Shown: positions 52,499 to 60,472 of the stretch, piece by piece | How the letters are laid out: each line of letters begins with the position of its first letter | How positions within the stretch are numbered: position 1 is the first letter of the stretch | Source of the DNA: Mesobacterium_A hydrothermale | GTDB taxonomy: Bacteria > Pseudomonadota > Alphaproteobacteria > Rhodobacterales > Rhodobacteraceae | NCBI RefSeq assembly: GCF_035818635.1 | Contig: NZ_JAYLLH010000011.1 | Span: 55,574-119,573, forward strand | Direction of reading: 5' to 3' | DNA: 64,000 nt | Program-made: the position numbers and the translations under genes | Notes under the pieces: model-generated | What the model was told of the DNA's origin: nothing | The model's database searches: none | What the model saw: only the letters and a program-made list of their open reading frames with translations

Positions 52499-53296
52499 AT
52501 GAGTGACAAGACCCCCAAAGCGTCCCCCCCGGGCGAGCGGATCGCCAAGGTTCTGGCCCGTGCCGGCGTTGCAAGCCGGCGCGAAGCCGAGCGGATGATC
52601 GAAGCCCGCCGCATCGCGGTGAACGGCAAGATCATCGACCGCGCCGCGCTGAATGTGACCGATGCCGACAAGATCACCGTCGACGGCAAGCCGATCAACG
52701 CGCCCGAAGCGGCGCGGCTTTGGCTGTATCACAAGCCCACGGGGCTGGTGACGACCAACAAGGACGAACAGGGGCGGCCGACGATCTATGACGACCTGCC
52801 CGAAGAGATGCCGCGGGTGATGAGCGTGGGGCGGCTTGACCTGAATTCCGAAGGTCTGCTGTTGCTGACCAACGATGGCGGGATCAAGCGCAAGCTGGAA
52901 CTGCCCAGCACCGGCTGGCTGCGGAAATACCGGGTGCGGGTGAACGGACGTCCGACCGACGACAGCCTGACCCCGCTGCGTCAGGGGCTGACCGTGGATG
53001 GCCAGACGTTTCAGCCGATGATCGTTAGCCTTGACCGCCAACAGGGCGCGAACGCCTGGCTGACCATCGGGCTGCGCGAGGGCAAGAACCGCGAAATCCG
53101 CCGCGCCCTGGGCGACATTGGCCTGACGGTGAACCGGCTGATCCGGATCAGCTATGGCCCGTTCCAGCTGGGTCAGATGAAGCCCGGAGAGGTCGTCGAG
53201 GTGCGCCCCAAGGTGCTGCGCGATCAACTGGGACTGGAAGGTGCGAAGCCCGACAAGCCCAAACCGGTGCGTCAACGGCGGCAGCGCAACCCTTAA
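52499..53296 (+). CDS. rluB: RluB-like 23S rRNA pseudouridine synthase
   Basis: The start is ATG 52499 (265 residues); upstream frame is tadA shadow. An N-terminal S4 domain (about 12-65; GERIAKVLARAGVASRREAERMIEARRIAVNG) precedes the catalytic domain with Asp114 in SVGRLDLNSEGLLLLTNDG and the LREGKNREIRRALGDIGL helix. It probably makes pseudouridine 2605 in 23S rRNA (RluB type). A basic Lys/Arg/Pro tail ends the protein. Confidence 0.87.
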   Translation: MSDKTPKASPPGERIAKVLARAGVASRREAERMIEARRIAVNGKIIDRAALNVTDADKITVDGKPINAPEAARLWLYHKPTGLVTTNKDEQGRPTIYDDLPEEMPRVMSVGRLDLNSEGLLLLTNDGGIKRKLELPSTGWLRKYRVRVNGRPTDDSLTPLRQGLTVDGQTFQPMIVSLDRQQGANAWLTIGLREGKNREIRRALGDIGLTVNRLIRISYGPFQLGQMKPGEVVEVRPKVLRDQLGLEGAKPDKPKPVRQRRQRNP

Positions 53297-53379
53297 CGCG
53301 CTGACAAGCCACGGCCAAATCCCCAAAATTCCCGCCCCGCGCCATTTTTCCGCCGGGATTGGCGGGCAGATCCGGGGGC

Positions 53380-53577
53380 ATGTTGCTATCGATCCTCGCC
53401 ATACTGATCCTTCTGGGCTCGACCTTGCTGATTCTCGGGAATCTGCGTCTGGTCATGCGGGACATCTATGATGTCATGGTTTCGACCGTGTCCGGGATGC
53501 GGTTCACCGACCACCTGGCGGCAAACCTTGCGTTGGTGGCGTTGTGGATCGTGCTGTTCGTGCTGAGTTACGGGTGA
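53380..53577 (+). CDS. 65-residue two-helix membrane microprotein
   Basis: The ATG at 53380 (GGGGGC immediately upstream) gives 65 residues with two hydrophobic helices (about 2-24 and 46-64; MLLSILAILILLGSTLLILGN and ANLALVALWIVLFVLSY). It begins the membrane cluster after rluB and ends 3 bases before the next XpaC-like gene. Its strict packing with the next gene supports it as real. No family recognised. Confidence 0.55.
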   Translation: MLLSILAILILLGSTLLILGNLRLVMRDIYDVMVSTVSGMRFTDHLAANLALVALWIVLFVLSYG

Positions 53578-53580
53578 GCC

Positions 53581-54405
53581 ATGGCCGACATTTCCCATCA
53601 TGACGGACCAGAGCCGCGCCACGACGAACCCCGCAGCCCGAACACCGTGAACGTCCTGTTGCTGGCGCTGTGCCCGCTGATCTTCTGGCTGTTCCGGGGC
53701 GATATCGGCAGCCTTGTGATGGGGTTTCTGCTGCTGACGCTGTTCGGCTTTGCCGCGCATATGATCGTGACTGCCCTGGAAGACGAACAAGTCGGGCTGA
53801 GCTGCTGTCGCAACGTGCCGCGCAAGGCGATCGGCTCGGCGATGATCGGGGCGGGTGCCGCGATCCTGGCGCTGATGCAAGGGATCGAACTGATCACGTC
53901 AGGCGGTATCGGGATGCTGGTATTCGGGCTGAGCGTCATTGCCTTTGGCACCGACAAGGGCATGGAAAAACGCATCAGGATCAAGGACCGCAGGAGTTCG
54001 GCGAAGGAAACGCAGAAGCTGATCGACACCGCCGAGCGGGTGCTGAGCGCAATCCCGATCCGGGTGGCAGAGCTGGAAGACGAGCCGTCGCTGTTGCAGG
54101 CCCGCGCGTTCCGCGATTCCATGCTGCGGGTGCTGAGTACGCACCCCGAGGTGATCGAGGAAATCGCCCCAGAACTGCGTCATGTCCTGACCGAGGCGGC
54201 AGAGGCGTCGGACCTGTTTGTCGAGGAGTATTCCGAGGACCCCGAACCGCGGATACGCCGCCGCTACATGGTGTTTCTCAAGACTCTGGCGGATGAATTC
54301 GACGCCTGCATTCAGGAACTGACCGCCGACGACGCCCTGGCCGAAGCAGAGCAAGCCCGCGAAGATGCGCTGTTCGATGAGGCAAGCCGCAAGGACGCTG
54401 CCTAA
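53581..54405 (+). CDS. XpaC-like multi-pass membrane protein (paralog 1)
   Basis: The 274-residue protein has four hydrophobic segments (about 23-38, 45-64, 84-100, 105-121), then a cytoplasmic helical domain (about 140-270). By eye this tail shares its pattern with the XpaC protein two genes on: FRDSMLRVLSTHPEVIEEIAPELRHVLTEA here versus FKDQVREMIRTVEEDPRDLTGARKFLSVYL there, then a YSEDP/YSRTR step followed by RRRYMVFLKTLADEF versus SSYMMLLTDLEESF. I therefore treat it as a diverged XpaC paralog. The role is unknown. Confidence 0.6.
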   Translation: MADISHHDGPEPRHDEPRSPNTVNVLLLALCPLIFWLFRGDIGSLVMGFLLLTLFGFAAHMIVTALEDEQVGLSCCRNVPRKAIGSAMIGAGAAILALMQGIELITSGGIGMLVFGLSVIAFGTDKGMEKRIRIKDRRSSAKETQKLIDTAERVLSAIPIRVAELEDEPSLLQARAFRDSMLRVLSTHPEVIEEIAPELRHVLTEAAEASDLFVEEYSEDPEPRIRRRYMVFLKTLADEFDACIQELTADDALAEAEQAREDALFDEASRKDAA

Positions 54406-54510
54406 GCGCTGGCCGGATTCTTGCCGTTGACGAAAGGTTTTCCCGCTTCCCCCTAGCAAGCGGGCCCCCTTTTCCATAAGTTCTGACTGGAATTGAATTT
54501 GGGGGTGCGC

Positions 54511-54600
54511 ATGTCCGCACGGGGCTTGCAGAAAGTTTCCTATATCCTGCTGCTTATCCTGCTGTTCGGGGTCACCTCTGGCTGGCTGGGGGGCATGTAA
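54511..54600 (+). CDS. 29-residue single-helix membrane microprotein
   Basis: ATG 54511 (GGGGG 5 bases upstream) opens a 29-codon frame with one membrane helix (YILLLILLFGVTSGWLGG) and TAA at 54598-54600, one base before the XpaC start codon. The preceding 105 bases (54406-54510) hold no gene. Tight coupling and the clear helix argue that it is translated; nothing else is known. Confidence 0.5.
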   Translation: MSARGLQKVSYILLLILLFGVTSGWLGGM

Positions 54601-54601
54601 C

Positions 54602-55492
54602 GTGGCGCAGCGGTATGGCGGTCAGTTCAGCCCCGATGGCGCTCCGGATGGCAAGGGCCGCCCGCAACCGCGCGGGGCTTATCAGGGCGCGCGGGTCGAT
54701 CCGGCGGGAGCGCGCACCAAGGTGCTGTTCGTGCCGCCAGTCATTCTGGCCTTCACCTCGATCAACGATGGCGCGACCGGTATGGCCGTGGGGCTGGGTG
54801 GTGCAGCGCTGATGTTGCTGGCGGCGTGGCTGCTGCGCGAAGGTCTGAGGGCCGAGACCGAATACAACGCGCGCCGTGTCGCGCGCCGTCCGGGCATTCC
54901 GCGCAAGCTGTTTGCCGCGGTTTTGACCGGGCTGGGCGTGGCCATTGCGGCCTGGAAGGTCGAACCGGGGCTGATCGCGCCGGTGATCTACGGTGTTGCG
55001 GCCAGCGCGTTGCAGTTGGGGGCCTTCGGTCTGGACCCGATGCGCGACAAGGGCATGGACGGTGTCGATACCTTTCAGCAGGATCGTGTGGCCCGCGTGG
55101 TGGACGAGGCCGAGGCCTATCTGAACGTCATGTCCGATGCCATCCGCCGCGCCGGTGACCGTCAGGCCGAGGCGCGGGTGGAGCGGTTCAAGGACCAGGT
55201 GCGCGAGATGATCCGAACGGTCGAGGAAGACCCGCGCGACCTGACCGGCGCGCGCAAGTTCCTGAGCGTCTACCTGATGGGCGCGCGCGACGCGACGGTG
55301 AAATTTGCCGACGTTTATTCCCGCACGCGGGATGCCGATGCACGCAGCAGTTACATGATGCTGCTAACCGACCTAGAGGAAAGCTTTGGGGCCAAGACGC
55401 GCAAGCTGCTTTTGGATACCAACAGCGATCTGACAGTTGAAATTGATGTGCTGCGCGACAGGCTGCAGCGTGAAGGGGTCAGGCTCGACTGA
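54602..55492 (+). CDS. xpaC: XpaC-family membrane protein (paralog 2)
   Basis: The 296-residue protein, start GTG 54602, belongs to the XpaC family ('5-bromo-4-chloroindolyl phosphate hydrolysis' in annotation, a phenotype-derived name). It has about four membrane segments (roughly 40-55, 60-80, 100-116, 120-140) and a long cytoplasmic helical domain (about 150-290) starting FQQDRVARVVDEAEAYLNVM. XpaC is typically encoded beside TelA/YaaN, as here. No catalytic residues are evident. Confidence 0.78.
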   Translation: MAQRYGGQFSPDGAPDGKGRPQPRGAYQGARVDPAGARTKVLFVPPVILAFTSINDGATGMAVGLGGAALMLLAAWLLREGLRAETEYNARRVARRPGIPRKLFAAVLTGLGVAIAAWKVEPGLIAPVIYGVAASALQLGAFGLDPMRDKGMDGVDTFQQDRVARVVDEAEAYLNVMSDAIRRAGDRQAEARVERFKDQVREMIRTVEEDPRDLTGARKFLSVYLMGARDATVKFADVYSRTRDADARSSYMMLLTDLEESFGAKTRKLLLDTNSDLTVEIDVLRDRLQREGVRLD

Positions 55493-55518
55493 GCCGGTAT
55501 TCGTAAAAGGAACGTCCC

Positions 55519-56721
55519 ATGTCCGAGAATGTTCGCGAAAAGGCGCAGGAAGCGCTGGCGCTGGTGGAAGAGGTCAACGCCGTGATCCTGCCAGAGCCGA
55601 AAGACGCAGGCGAGGTGGTCAGCCTGACCGATGCCGACGCGCCCACGTCCGAGGAGATCCGGTCTCGGATGGATGAAATCGACATGGAAGACACCCAGTC
55701 GATCGTATCCTTTGGGTCGGCCGCGCAGGCAGAGTTGCAGGAAATCAGCCAGGCGATGCTGCAGGATGTGCGCAACAAGGACGTCGGCCCGGCAGGCGAT
55801 AGCCTGCGCAACATCGTCACCACGATCCGCGGGTTTTCGGTGTCGGAACTGGACGTGCGCCGCGAACGCAGCTGGTGGGAAAAGCTGATCGGCCGCGCTG
55901 CGCCGTTTGCCAAGTTCACCGCGAAATTCGAGCAGGTTCAGGGCCAGATCGACCGCATCACCGACGACCTTCTGAAGCACGAGCACACGCTGCTGAAGGA
56001 CATCAAGTCGCTGGATCTGCTGTATGACAAGACGTTGCAGTTTTACGACGAACTGGCGCTTTACATCGCCGCGGGCGAGGAAAAGCTGAACGAACTGGAC
56101 GCGCGCGATATTCCCGCGAAAGAGGCTGCGGTGAAGGCCGCTGCCGAAGGCGATCAGGTGATGGCGGCGCAGGAACTGCGCGACCTGCGCGCCGCGCGCG
56201 ACGATCTGGAGCGCCGGGTGCACGACCTGAAGCTGACACGGCAGGTGACCATGCAGTCGCTGCCGTCAATCCGGCTGGTGCAGGAAAACGACAAGTCGCT
56301 GGTGACCAAGATCAATTCGACCCTGGTGAACACCGTTCCGCTGTGGGAAACCCAGCTGGCGCAGGCGGTGACCATTCAACGCTCGGCCGAGGCGGCGGCG
56401 GCGGTGCGCGACGCCAACGACCTGACCAACGAATTGCTGACGGCGAATGCCAAGAACCTGCGCGACAGCAACAAGGTGATCCGGCAGGAAATGGAACGCG
56501 GTGTGTTTGATATCGAGGCGGTCAAGCAAGCCAATGCCGACCTGATCGGCACCATCCAGGAAAGCCTGCAAATCGCCGACGAAGGCAAGGCACGCCGCGC
56601 CAAGGCCGAGGCAGAGCTGAAGAAAATGGAAGCGGATCTGCGCGATACGCTGGCCGCGGCCAAGGCCCGTCGCGACGGTGTCGGCGACAATGCCGGCACT
56701 GCCGTGCCCGACAACGGCTGA
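55519..56721 (+). CDS. telA: TelA/YaaN toxic anion resistance protein
   Basis: The 400-residue cytoplasmic, largely helical protein matches the TelA family (tellurite or toxic anion resistance; function still unclear). Recognisable blocks are GDSLRNIVTTIRGFSVSELDVR, SWWEKLIGRAAPFAKFTAKFEQVQGQIDRI and TMQSLPSIRLVQENDKSLVTKINSTLVNTVPLWETQLAQAV. Coiled-coil character is strong in the last third. It is 27 bases after xpaC, in the usual xpaC-telA order. Confidence 0.93.
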   Translation: MSENVREKAQEALALVEEVNAVILPEPKDAGEVVSLTDADAPTSEEIRSRMDEIDMEDTQSIVSFGSAAQAELQEISQAMLQDVRNKDVGPAGDSLRNIVTTIRGFSVSELDVRRERSWWEKLIGRAAPFAKFTAKFEQVQGQIDRITDDLLKHEHTLLKDIKSLDLLYDKTLQFYDELALYIAAGEEKLNELDARDIPAKEAAVKAAAEGDQVMAAQELRDLRAARDDLERRVHDLKLTRQVTMQSLPSIRLVQENDKSLVTKINSTLVNTVPLWETQLAQAVTIQRSAEAAAAVRDANDLTNELLTANAKNLRDSNKVIRQEMERGVFDIEAVKQANADLIGTIQESLQIADEGKARRAKAEAELKKMEADLRDTLAAAKARRDGVGDNAGTAVPDNG

Positions 56722-56724
56722 GGC

Positions 56725-57690
56725 ATGATCCGGGACCGGGCACGCGCGGCGCTGGTTGCTGTGGTCGCGGCAGGGCTTTCGGCTTGCAACATGGTTGCAC
56801 CCGAAGAGCCCGTTGCCGTGCCCGTGGTCCAGCCCGTGCCGGAACCGGTGCCCCCGGCCGACCCCGATCCAAAGGCCCCGTCGCAGACCAGCAAGGACCT
56901 GGCAGTGTACTATGCCCGGGTCCAAAGCGATCTGCTGACCCAAGGCTTGCTGCGCACGGATGGCGGCGGGCCGGACACACCCTATACCGCCGACATGGTG
57001 ACGCGGAATTTCGAACGTATCGCGTTGGCGGATGAATATGCCCGCGGGCGTGGGCTGGAACTGTCGGACGGCGCGCTGGGGCCGGTCAAGAAATGGCAGG
57101 TCCCGGTGCGGATCACCGCGGAATTCGGTGCCTCGGTGCCGCTTGAACAGCGGCAGCGCGACCGCGCGTCGCTCAAGGCCTATGCCGCCCGGCTGGCGCG
57201 GGTGACGGGGCATCCGATCGCGATGGCGGACAGCGGCGCCAATTTCCACGTGCTGTTCATGGGCGAGGATGATCGCCCCGGCGTGCGTGGCCGGATCGAG
57301 GCGCTGGTGCCCGACGTGGATCGGGCATCGCTGTCGATCATCGACAGCCTGCCACGTTCGATCCATTGCCTTGTGATCGCCTTTGCCGATACGCCGGGGG
57401 GCACCGCCTATGGCAAGGCAATCGCGCTGGTCCGGTCGGAACATCCTGACCTGCTGCGCAAATCCTGCATTCACGAAGAGGTGGCGCAGGGGCTTGGGCT
57501 GGCCAATGACAGCCCCTATGCCCGTCCGTCGATCTTCAACGACGATGATGAATTCGCGTTGCTGACCTCGCATGACGAGGTGCTGCTGAAAATCCTGTAC
57601 GACGACCGCTTGCAGGCGGGCATGTCGGCAGATACCGCGCGACCCATTGTCAAAGACATCGTAGCCGACCTGATGGGCGGCACGAATTGA
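56725..57690 (+). CDS. DUF2927 lipoprotein, putative metalloprotease-like
   Basis: The 321-residue protein begins with a lipobox (GLSAC; lipidated Cys21) and a Pro/Val-rich spacer, then a soluble domain with a zincin-like signature CIHEEVAQGLGLANDS at about 247-262 (HEE with a following GLG turn). DUF2927 proteins have this pattern but their activity is unproven. It sits in the outer membrane or periplasm. It follows telA by 3 bases and precedes the SPFH gene by 24, so it belongs to the same operon. Confidence 0.75.
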   Translation: MIRDRARAALVAVVAAGLSACNMVAPEEPVAVPVVQPVPEPVPPADPDPKAPSQTSKDLAVYYARVQSDLLTQGLLRTDGGGPDTPYTADMVTRNFERIALADEYARGRGLELSDGALGPVKKWQVPVRITAEFGASVPLEQRQRDRASLKAYAARLARVTGHPIAMADSGANFHVLFMGEDDRPGVRGRIEALVPDVDRASLSIIDSLPRSIHCLVIAFADTPGGTAYGKAIALVRSEHPDLLRKSCIHEEVAQGLGLANDSPYARPSIFNDDDEFALLTSHDEVLLKILYDDRLQAGMSADTARPIVKDIVADLMGGTN

Positions 57691-57714
57691 ACTAGAAATA
57701 AGGGGAGGTCCGGC

Positions 57715-58845
57715 ATGGGCATTTTCGATTTCCTGAGCGGCCAGTTCATCGACGTGATCCACTGGGTCGACGACACCCGCGACACGATGGTGTGGCGGTT
57801 CGAACGCGAAGGCCACGAAATCAAGTACGGCGCCAAACTGACGGTGCGCGAAGGGCAGGCGGCGGTGTTCATCCATGAAGGGCAGTTGGCGGACGTGTTC
57901 CAGCCCGGCCTTTACATGCTGGAAACCAACAACATGCCGATCATGACCTCGCTTCAGCATTGGGACCACGGGTTCCAGTCGCCGTTCAAGAGCGAGATCT
58001 ATTTCGTCAACACCACCCGGTTCAACGATCTGAAGTGGGGCACCAAGAATCCGATCATGATGCGCGACCCGGAATTCGGGCCGGTGCGAATCCGGGCGTT
58101 CGGGACCTATTCGATCAAGGTGTCCGATCCGGCGCTGTTCATGTCGGAAATCGTGGGCACGGATGGCGAGTTCACTGCCGACGAGATCAGTTTCCAGATC
58201 CGCAATATCATCGTGCAGGAGTTCAGCCGGGCGATTGCCGCATCGGGCATTCCGGTGCTGGACATGGCCGCCAATGCGCAAGAGGTTGGCACGCTGGTGG
58301 CCCGCGCGATTGCGCCGAAGGTTGCGCAATACGGGCTGTCGATCCCCGAATTCTATATCGAAAACATCAGCCTGCCCGAGCAGGTCGAAAAGGCGCTGGA
58401 CGCCCGCACGTCGCGCGGGATCGCCGGCAACCTGGACGACCACATGAAATGGCGCGCGGCAGAGGCGATGAACCAGGCCAGCAGTGGTGCCGGTGCCGCG
58501 ATGGCGCAAGGCATGGGCGCGGGCATGGGCATGGCGATGGGGGCGGGCATGATGGGGCAGAGCGGGCCGTGGGGCGCACCCCCCGCCGCGGCTCAGGCTC
58601 CGGCACAACCGCAGGCTTCCGCCGTTCCGCCGCCGCCGCCTGTCGAGCATGTCTGGCACATCGCCGAAAACGGTGCGACCAAGGGACCGTTTTCCAAGGC
58701 TGCGCTGGGCCGGATGGTGACCGATGGCGGGCTGACCCGCGAAACCCTTGTCTGGACGGCTGGGCAGGACGGCTGGATGAAAGCGGGCGACGTGACAGAA
58801 CTGGCGCAGCTGTTCACCATCATGCCGCCGCCGCCCCCGGCGTAA
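57715..58845 (+). CDS. SPFH/band-7-like protein fused to a GYF_2-like domain
   Basis: The 376-residue protein opens with a hydrophobic-poor SPFH ('virion core protein'-like) region (about 1-270; EIKYGAKLTVREGQAAVFIHEGQLADVFQPG, FGTYSIKVSDPALFMSEIVG, ALDARTSRGIAGNLDDHMKWRAAEAM) and a Gly/Met/Ala-rich linker (about 270-310). The C-terminal domain (about 315-372; VWHIAENGATKGPFSKAALGRM..., TLVWTAGQDGWMKAGDV) fits the GYF_2 pattern, a small fold that binds Pro-rich peptides or partners. No transmembrane helix is obvious. A strong AAGGGGAGG lies upstream of the ATG. It probably assembles into a membrane-linked scaffold. Confidence 0.78.
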   Translation: MGIFDFLSGQFIDVIHWVDDTRDTMVWRFEREGHEIKYGAKLTVREGQAAVFIHEGQLADVFQPGLYMLETNNMPIMTSLQHWDHGFQSPFKSEIYFVNTTRFNDLKWGTKNPIMMRDPEFGPVRIRAFGTYSIKVSDPALFMSEIVGTDGEFTADEISFQIRNIIVQEFSRAIAASGIPVLDMAANAQEVGTLVARAIAPKVAQYGLSIPEFYIENISLPEQVEKALDARTSRGIAGNLDDHMKWRAAEAMNQASSGAGAAMAQGMGAGMGMAMGAGMMGQSGPWGAPPAAAQAPAQPQASAVPPPPPVEHVWHIAENGATKGPFSKAALGRMVTDGGLTRETLVWTAGQDGWMKAGDVTELAQLFTIMPPPPPA

Positions 58846-58854
58846 GGGCCCCGG

Positions 58855-59226
58855 CTACAGGTTGCGCGCCCAGTCGGCCATCGCGGCTTCCAGCTTGCCA
58901 GAGCGGTCTTGCAGGTTGGAGCCGTTCAGCGCCGCCAGCGCCTGGGCCGATGCGCCGTCTTCGATCAGCCCGGCGATGCGCCCCGCCTCTTTGTGGAAAT
59001 CGGCGTGCATCACCATCACCCGGCGGAAATGCATCGACACGGCCACGGTGGAATCCGCTTTCAGCATGTGCAGCCATTTGCCGAAGGAACATTGATCGTC
59101 ACAGGCGATGTCGCGGGCGGGCTTGGGCAGGGTGCCGGATTTCACCGCTTCGCACAGTTTCTGTTTCCAGGCGCCGTGGGCCTGGGTCGCCTCTTTGATT
59201 TGGCGGTCGAGTGTGGCTTTATCCAT
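58855..59226 (-). CDS. CZB (chemoreceptor zinc-binding) domain protein
   Basis: The 123-residue protein is a stand-alone CZB domain with the four zinc ligands arranged as H17 (QAHGAW), C46 (DQCSFGKWLHM), H74 and H78 (VMVMHADFHKE), on a four-helix bundle. CZB domains sense zinc or redox/HOCl changes and are normally fused to chemoreceptors; an isolated copy may act on other partners. It is transcribed against the rest of the cluster, ending 10 bases after the SPFH gene and starting 76 bases before the zinc-ribbon gene. Confidence 0.78.
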   Translation of the reverse strand: MDKATLDRQIKEATQAHGAWKQKLCEAVKSGTLPKPARDIACDDQCSFGKWLHMLKADSTVAVSMHFRRVMVMHADFHKEAGRIAGLIEDGASAQALAALNGSNLQDRSGKLEAAMADWARNL

Positions 59227-59302
59227 GTCACAGGGTCCCTTGTTACAAACCGGGGGCAGTAGACGGAAAATCCCCTAACAAACCCTCAAAGGGACCAAGA
59301 CA

Positions 59303-60409
59303 GTGCAAGAAACAGCGACGGTGACCGAAACCCACCGCTTTCCATGTGGCAATTGCGGCGGGGATTTCCGGTTCGATCCTTCCAGCGGCAACCTGGTCTG
59401 CGACCACTGCGGCGCGGTTGCGGAAATCGAAGGGCCTGGCCCCTGGGGTGGTGGTGCGATCAAGGAGCTGGATTTCAAGGCGGCATTGAACAACCTTCTG
59501 CCGTTGCAGGAGATCGAGGAAACCCGTGTTTCGTCCTGTCCCAACTGCGGTGCGCAGGTGGAATTTTCCGACGACGCCCATGCCACCGAATGTCCGTTCT
59601 GCGCCACGCCCGTGGTCGCCGACACCGGCACGCACCGGCATATCAAGCCCAAGGGGCTGCTGCCTTTCGCGCTGGATGAAAAGGCCGCCAAGGGGGCGAT
59701 GACAGACTGGCTGGGCAAGCTGTGGTTCGCGCCCAACGGTTTGCAGGACTATGCCCGCAAGGGGCGGCGGATGCAGGGAATCTATGTGCCCTACTGGACC
59801 TTCGATGCGGATACGAAGTCCAGCTATCGCGGCGAACGCGGCACGATCTATTATGAAACCCGGCAGGTCATGCGCGATGGCAAGATGCAGACCGAACAGG
59901 TGCAGAAAATCCGCTGGTCCCCGGCGTCGGGCCGGGTGGCGCGGTTTTTCGACGACGTGCTGGTGCTGGCATCGCGGTCCCTGCCAAAGCGGTTCACCGA
60001 CGCGCTGGAACCCTGGGACCTGTCGGCGATGGAACCCTATCAGCCGGAATACCTGGCGGGGTTCAGTGCGGAAGGCTATTCGGTTGATCTGGACGAAGGG
60101 TATCACGAGGCGCGGGTCAGGATGGACCGCCAGATCGAACGTGACGTGAAGTTCGACATTGGCGGCGACCGTCAGCGGATCCACAACATCGACACGCGGG
60201 TCAGCGATGTAACCTTCAAGCATGTGCTGCTGCCGGTGTGGCTGGCGGCCTACAAGTACCGGGGCAAGACCTATCGGTTCGTCGTCAATGGCCGCACCGG
60301 GCGGGTGCAGGGCGAACGGCCCTGGTCGGCCTGGAAGATCGCCTTTGCGGTGGTTGTCGGCCTGATCGTGGCGGGGGTCGTGGGCTATTTCATCGCGCAG
60401 AACCAATAG
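59303..60409 (+). CDS. double zinc-ribbon protein with C-terminal membrane anchor
   Basis: The 368-residue protein, start GTG 59303, has two N-terminal zinc ribbons: C15-C18/C33-C36 (FPCGNCGG, LVCDHCGAVAEIEG) and C79-C82/C97-C100 (SSCPNCGAQ, ECPFCATP). A mixed soluble domain follows (about 105-330; GIYVPYWTFDADTKSSYRGERG), and one membrane helix (about 345-365) is close to the C-terminus. It resembles TFIIB-type zinc-ribbon proteins that are often mislabelled 'primosomal protein N-prime' in related genomes. No helicase motifs are present, so that name is wrong. Function unknown. Confidence 0.7.
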   Translation: MQETATVTETHRFPCGNCGGDFRFDPSSGNLVCDHCGAVAEIEGPGPWGGGAIKELDFKAALNNLLPLQEIEETRVSSCPNCGAQVEFSDDAHATECPFCATPVVADTGTHRHIKPKGLLPFALDEKAAKGAMTDWLGKLWFAPNGLQDYARKGRRMQGIYVPYWTFDADTKSSYRGERGTIYYETRQVMRDGKMQTEQVQKIRWSPASGRVARFFDDVLVLASRSLPKRFTDALEPWDLSAMEPYQPEYLAGFSAEGYSVDLDEGYHEARVRMDRQIERDVKFDIGGDRQRIHNIDTRVSDVTFKHVLLPVWLAAYKYRGKTYRFVVNGRTGRVQGERPWSAWKIAFAVVVGLIVAGVVGYFIAQNQ

Positions 60410-60472
60410 GCTTGCCGATTCCGTGTGGTGATGTAGCTCTTGTTCAGCTAACACGAATTCACGGAGGGGAAC

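Noticed and set aside
54406..54510. Non-coding stretch before the 29-residue gene as an RNA gene
   Set aside because: No stable hairpin with a U-run and no tRNA-like fold seen.
56266..58659. A 797-residue minus-strand frame under the DUF2927 and SPFH genes
   Set aside because: His/Arg/Asp-rich antisense shadow; both plus-strand genes have strong sites and motifs.
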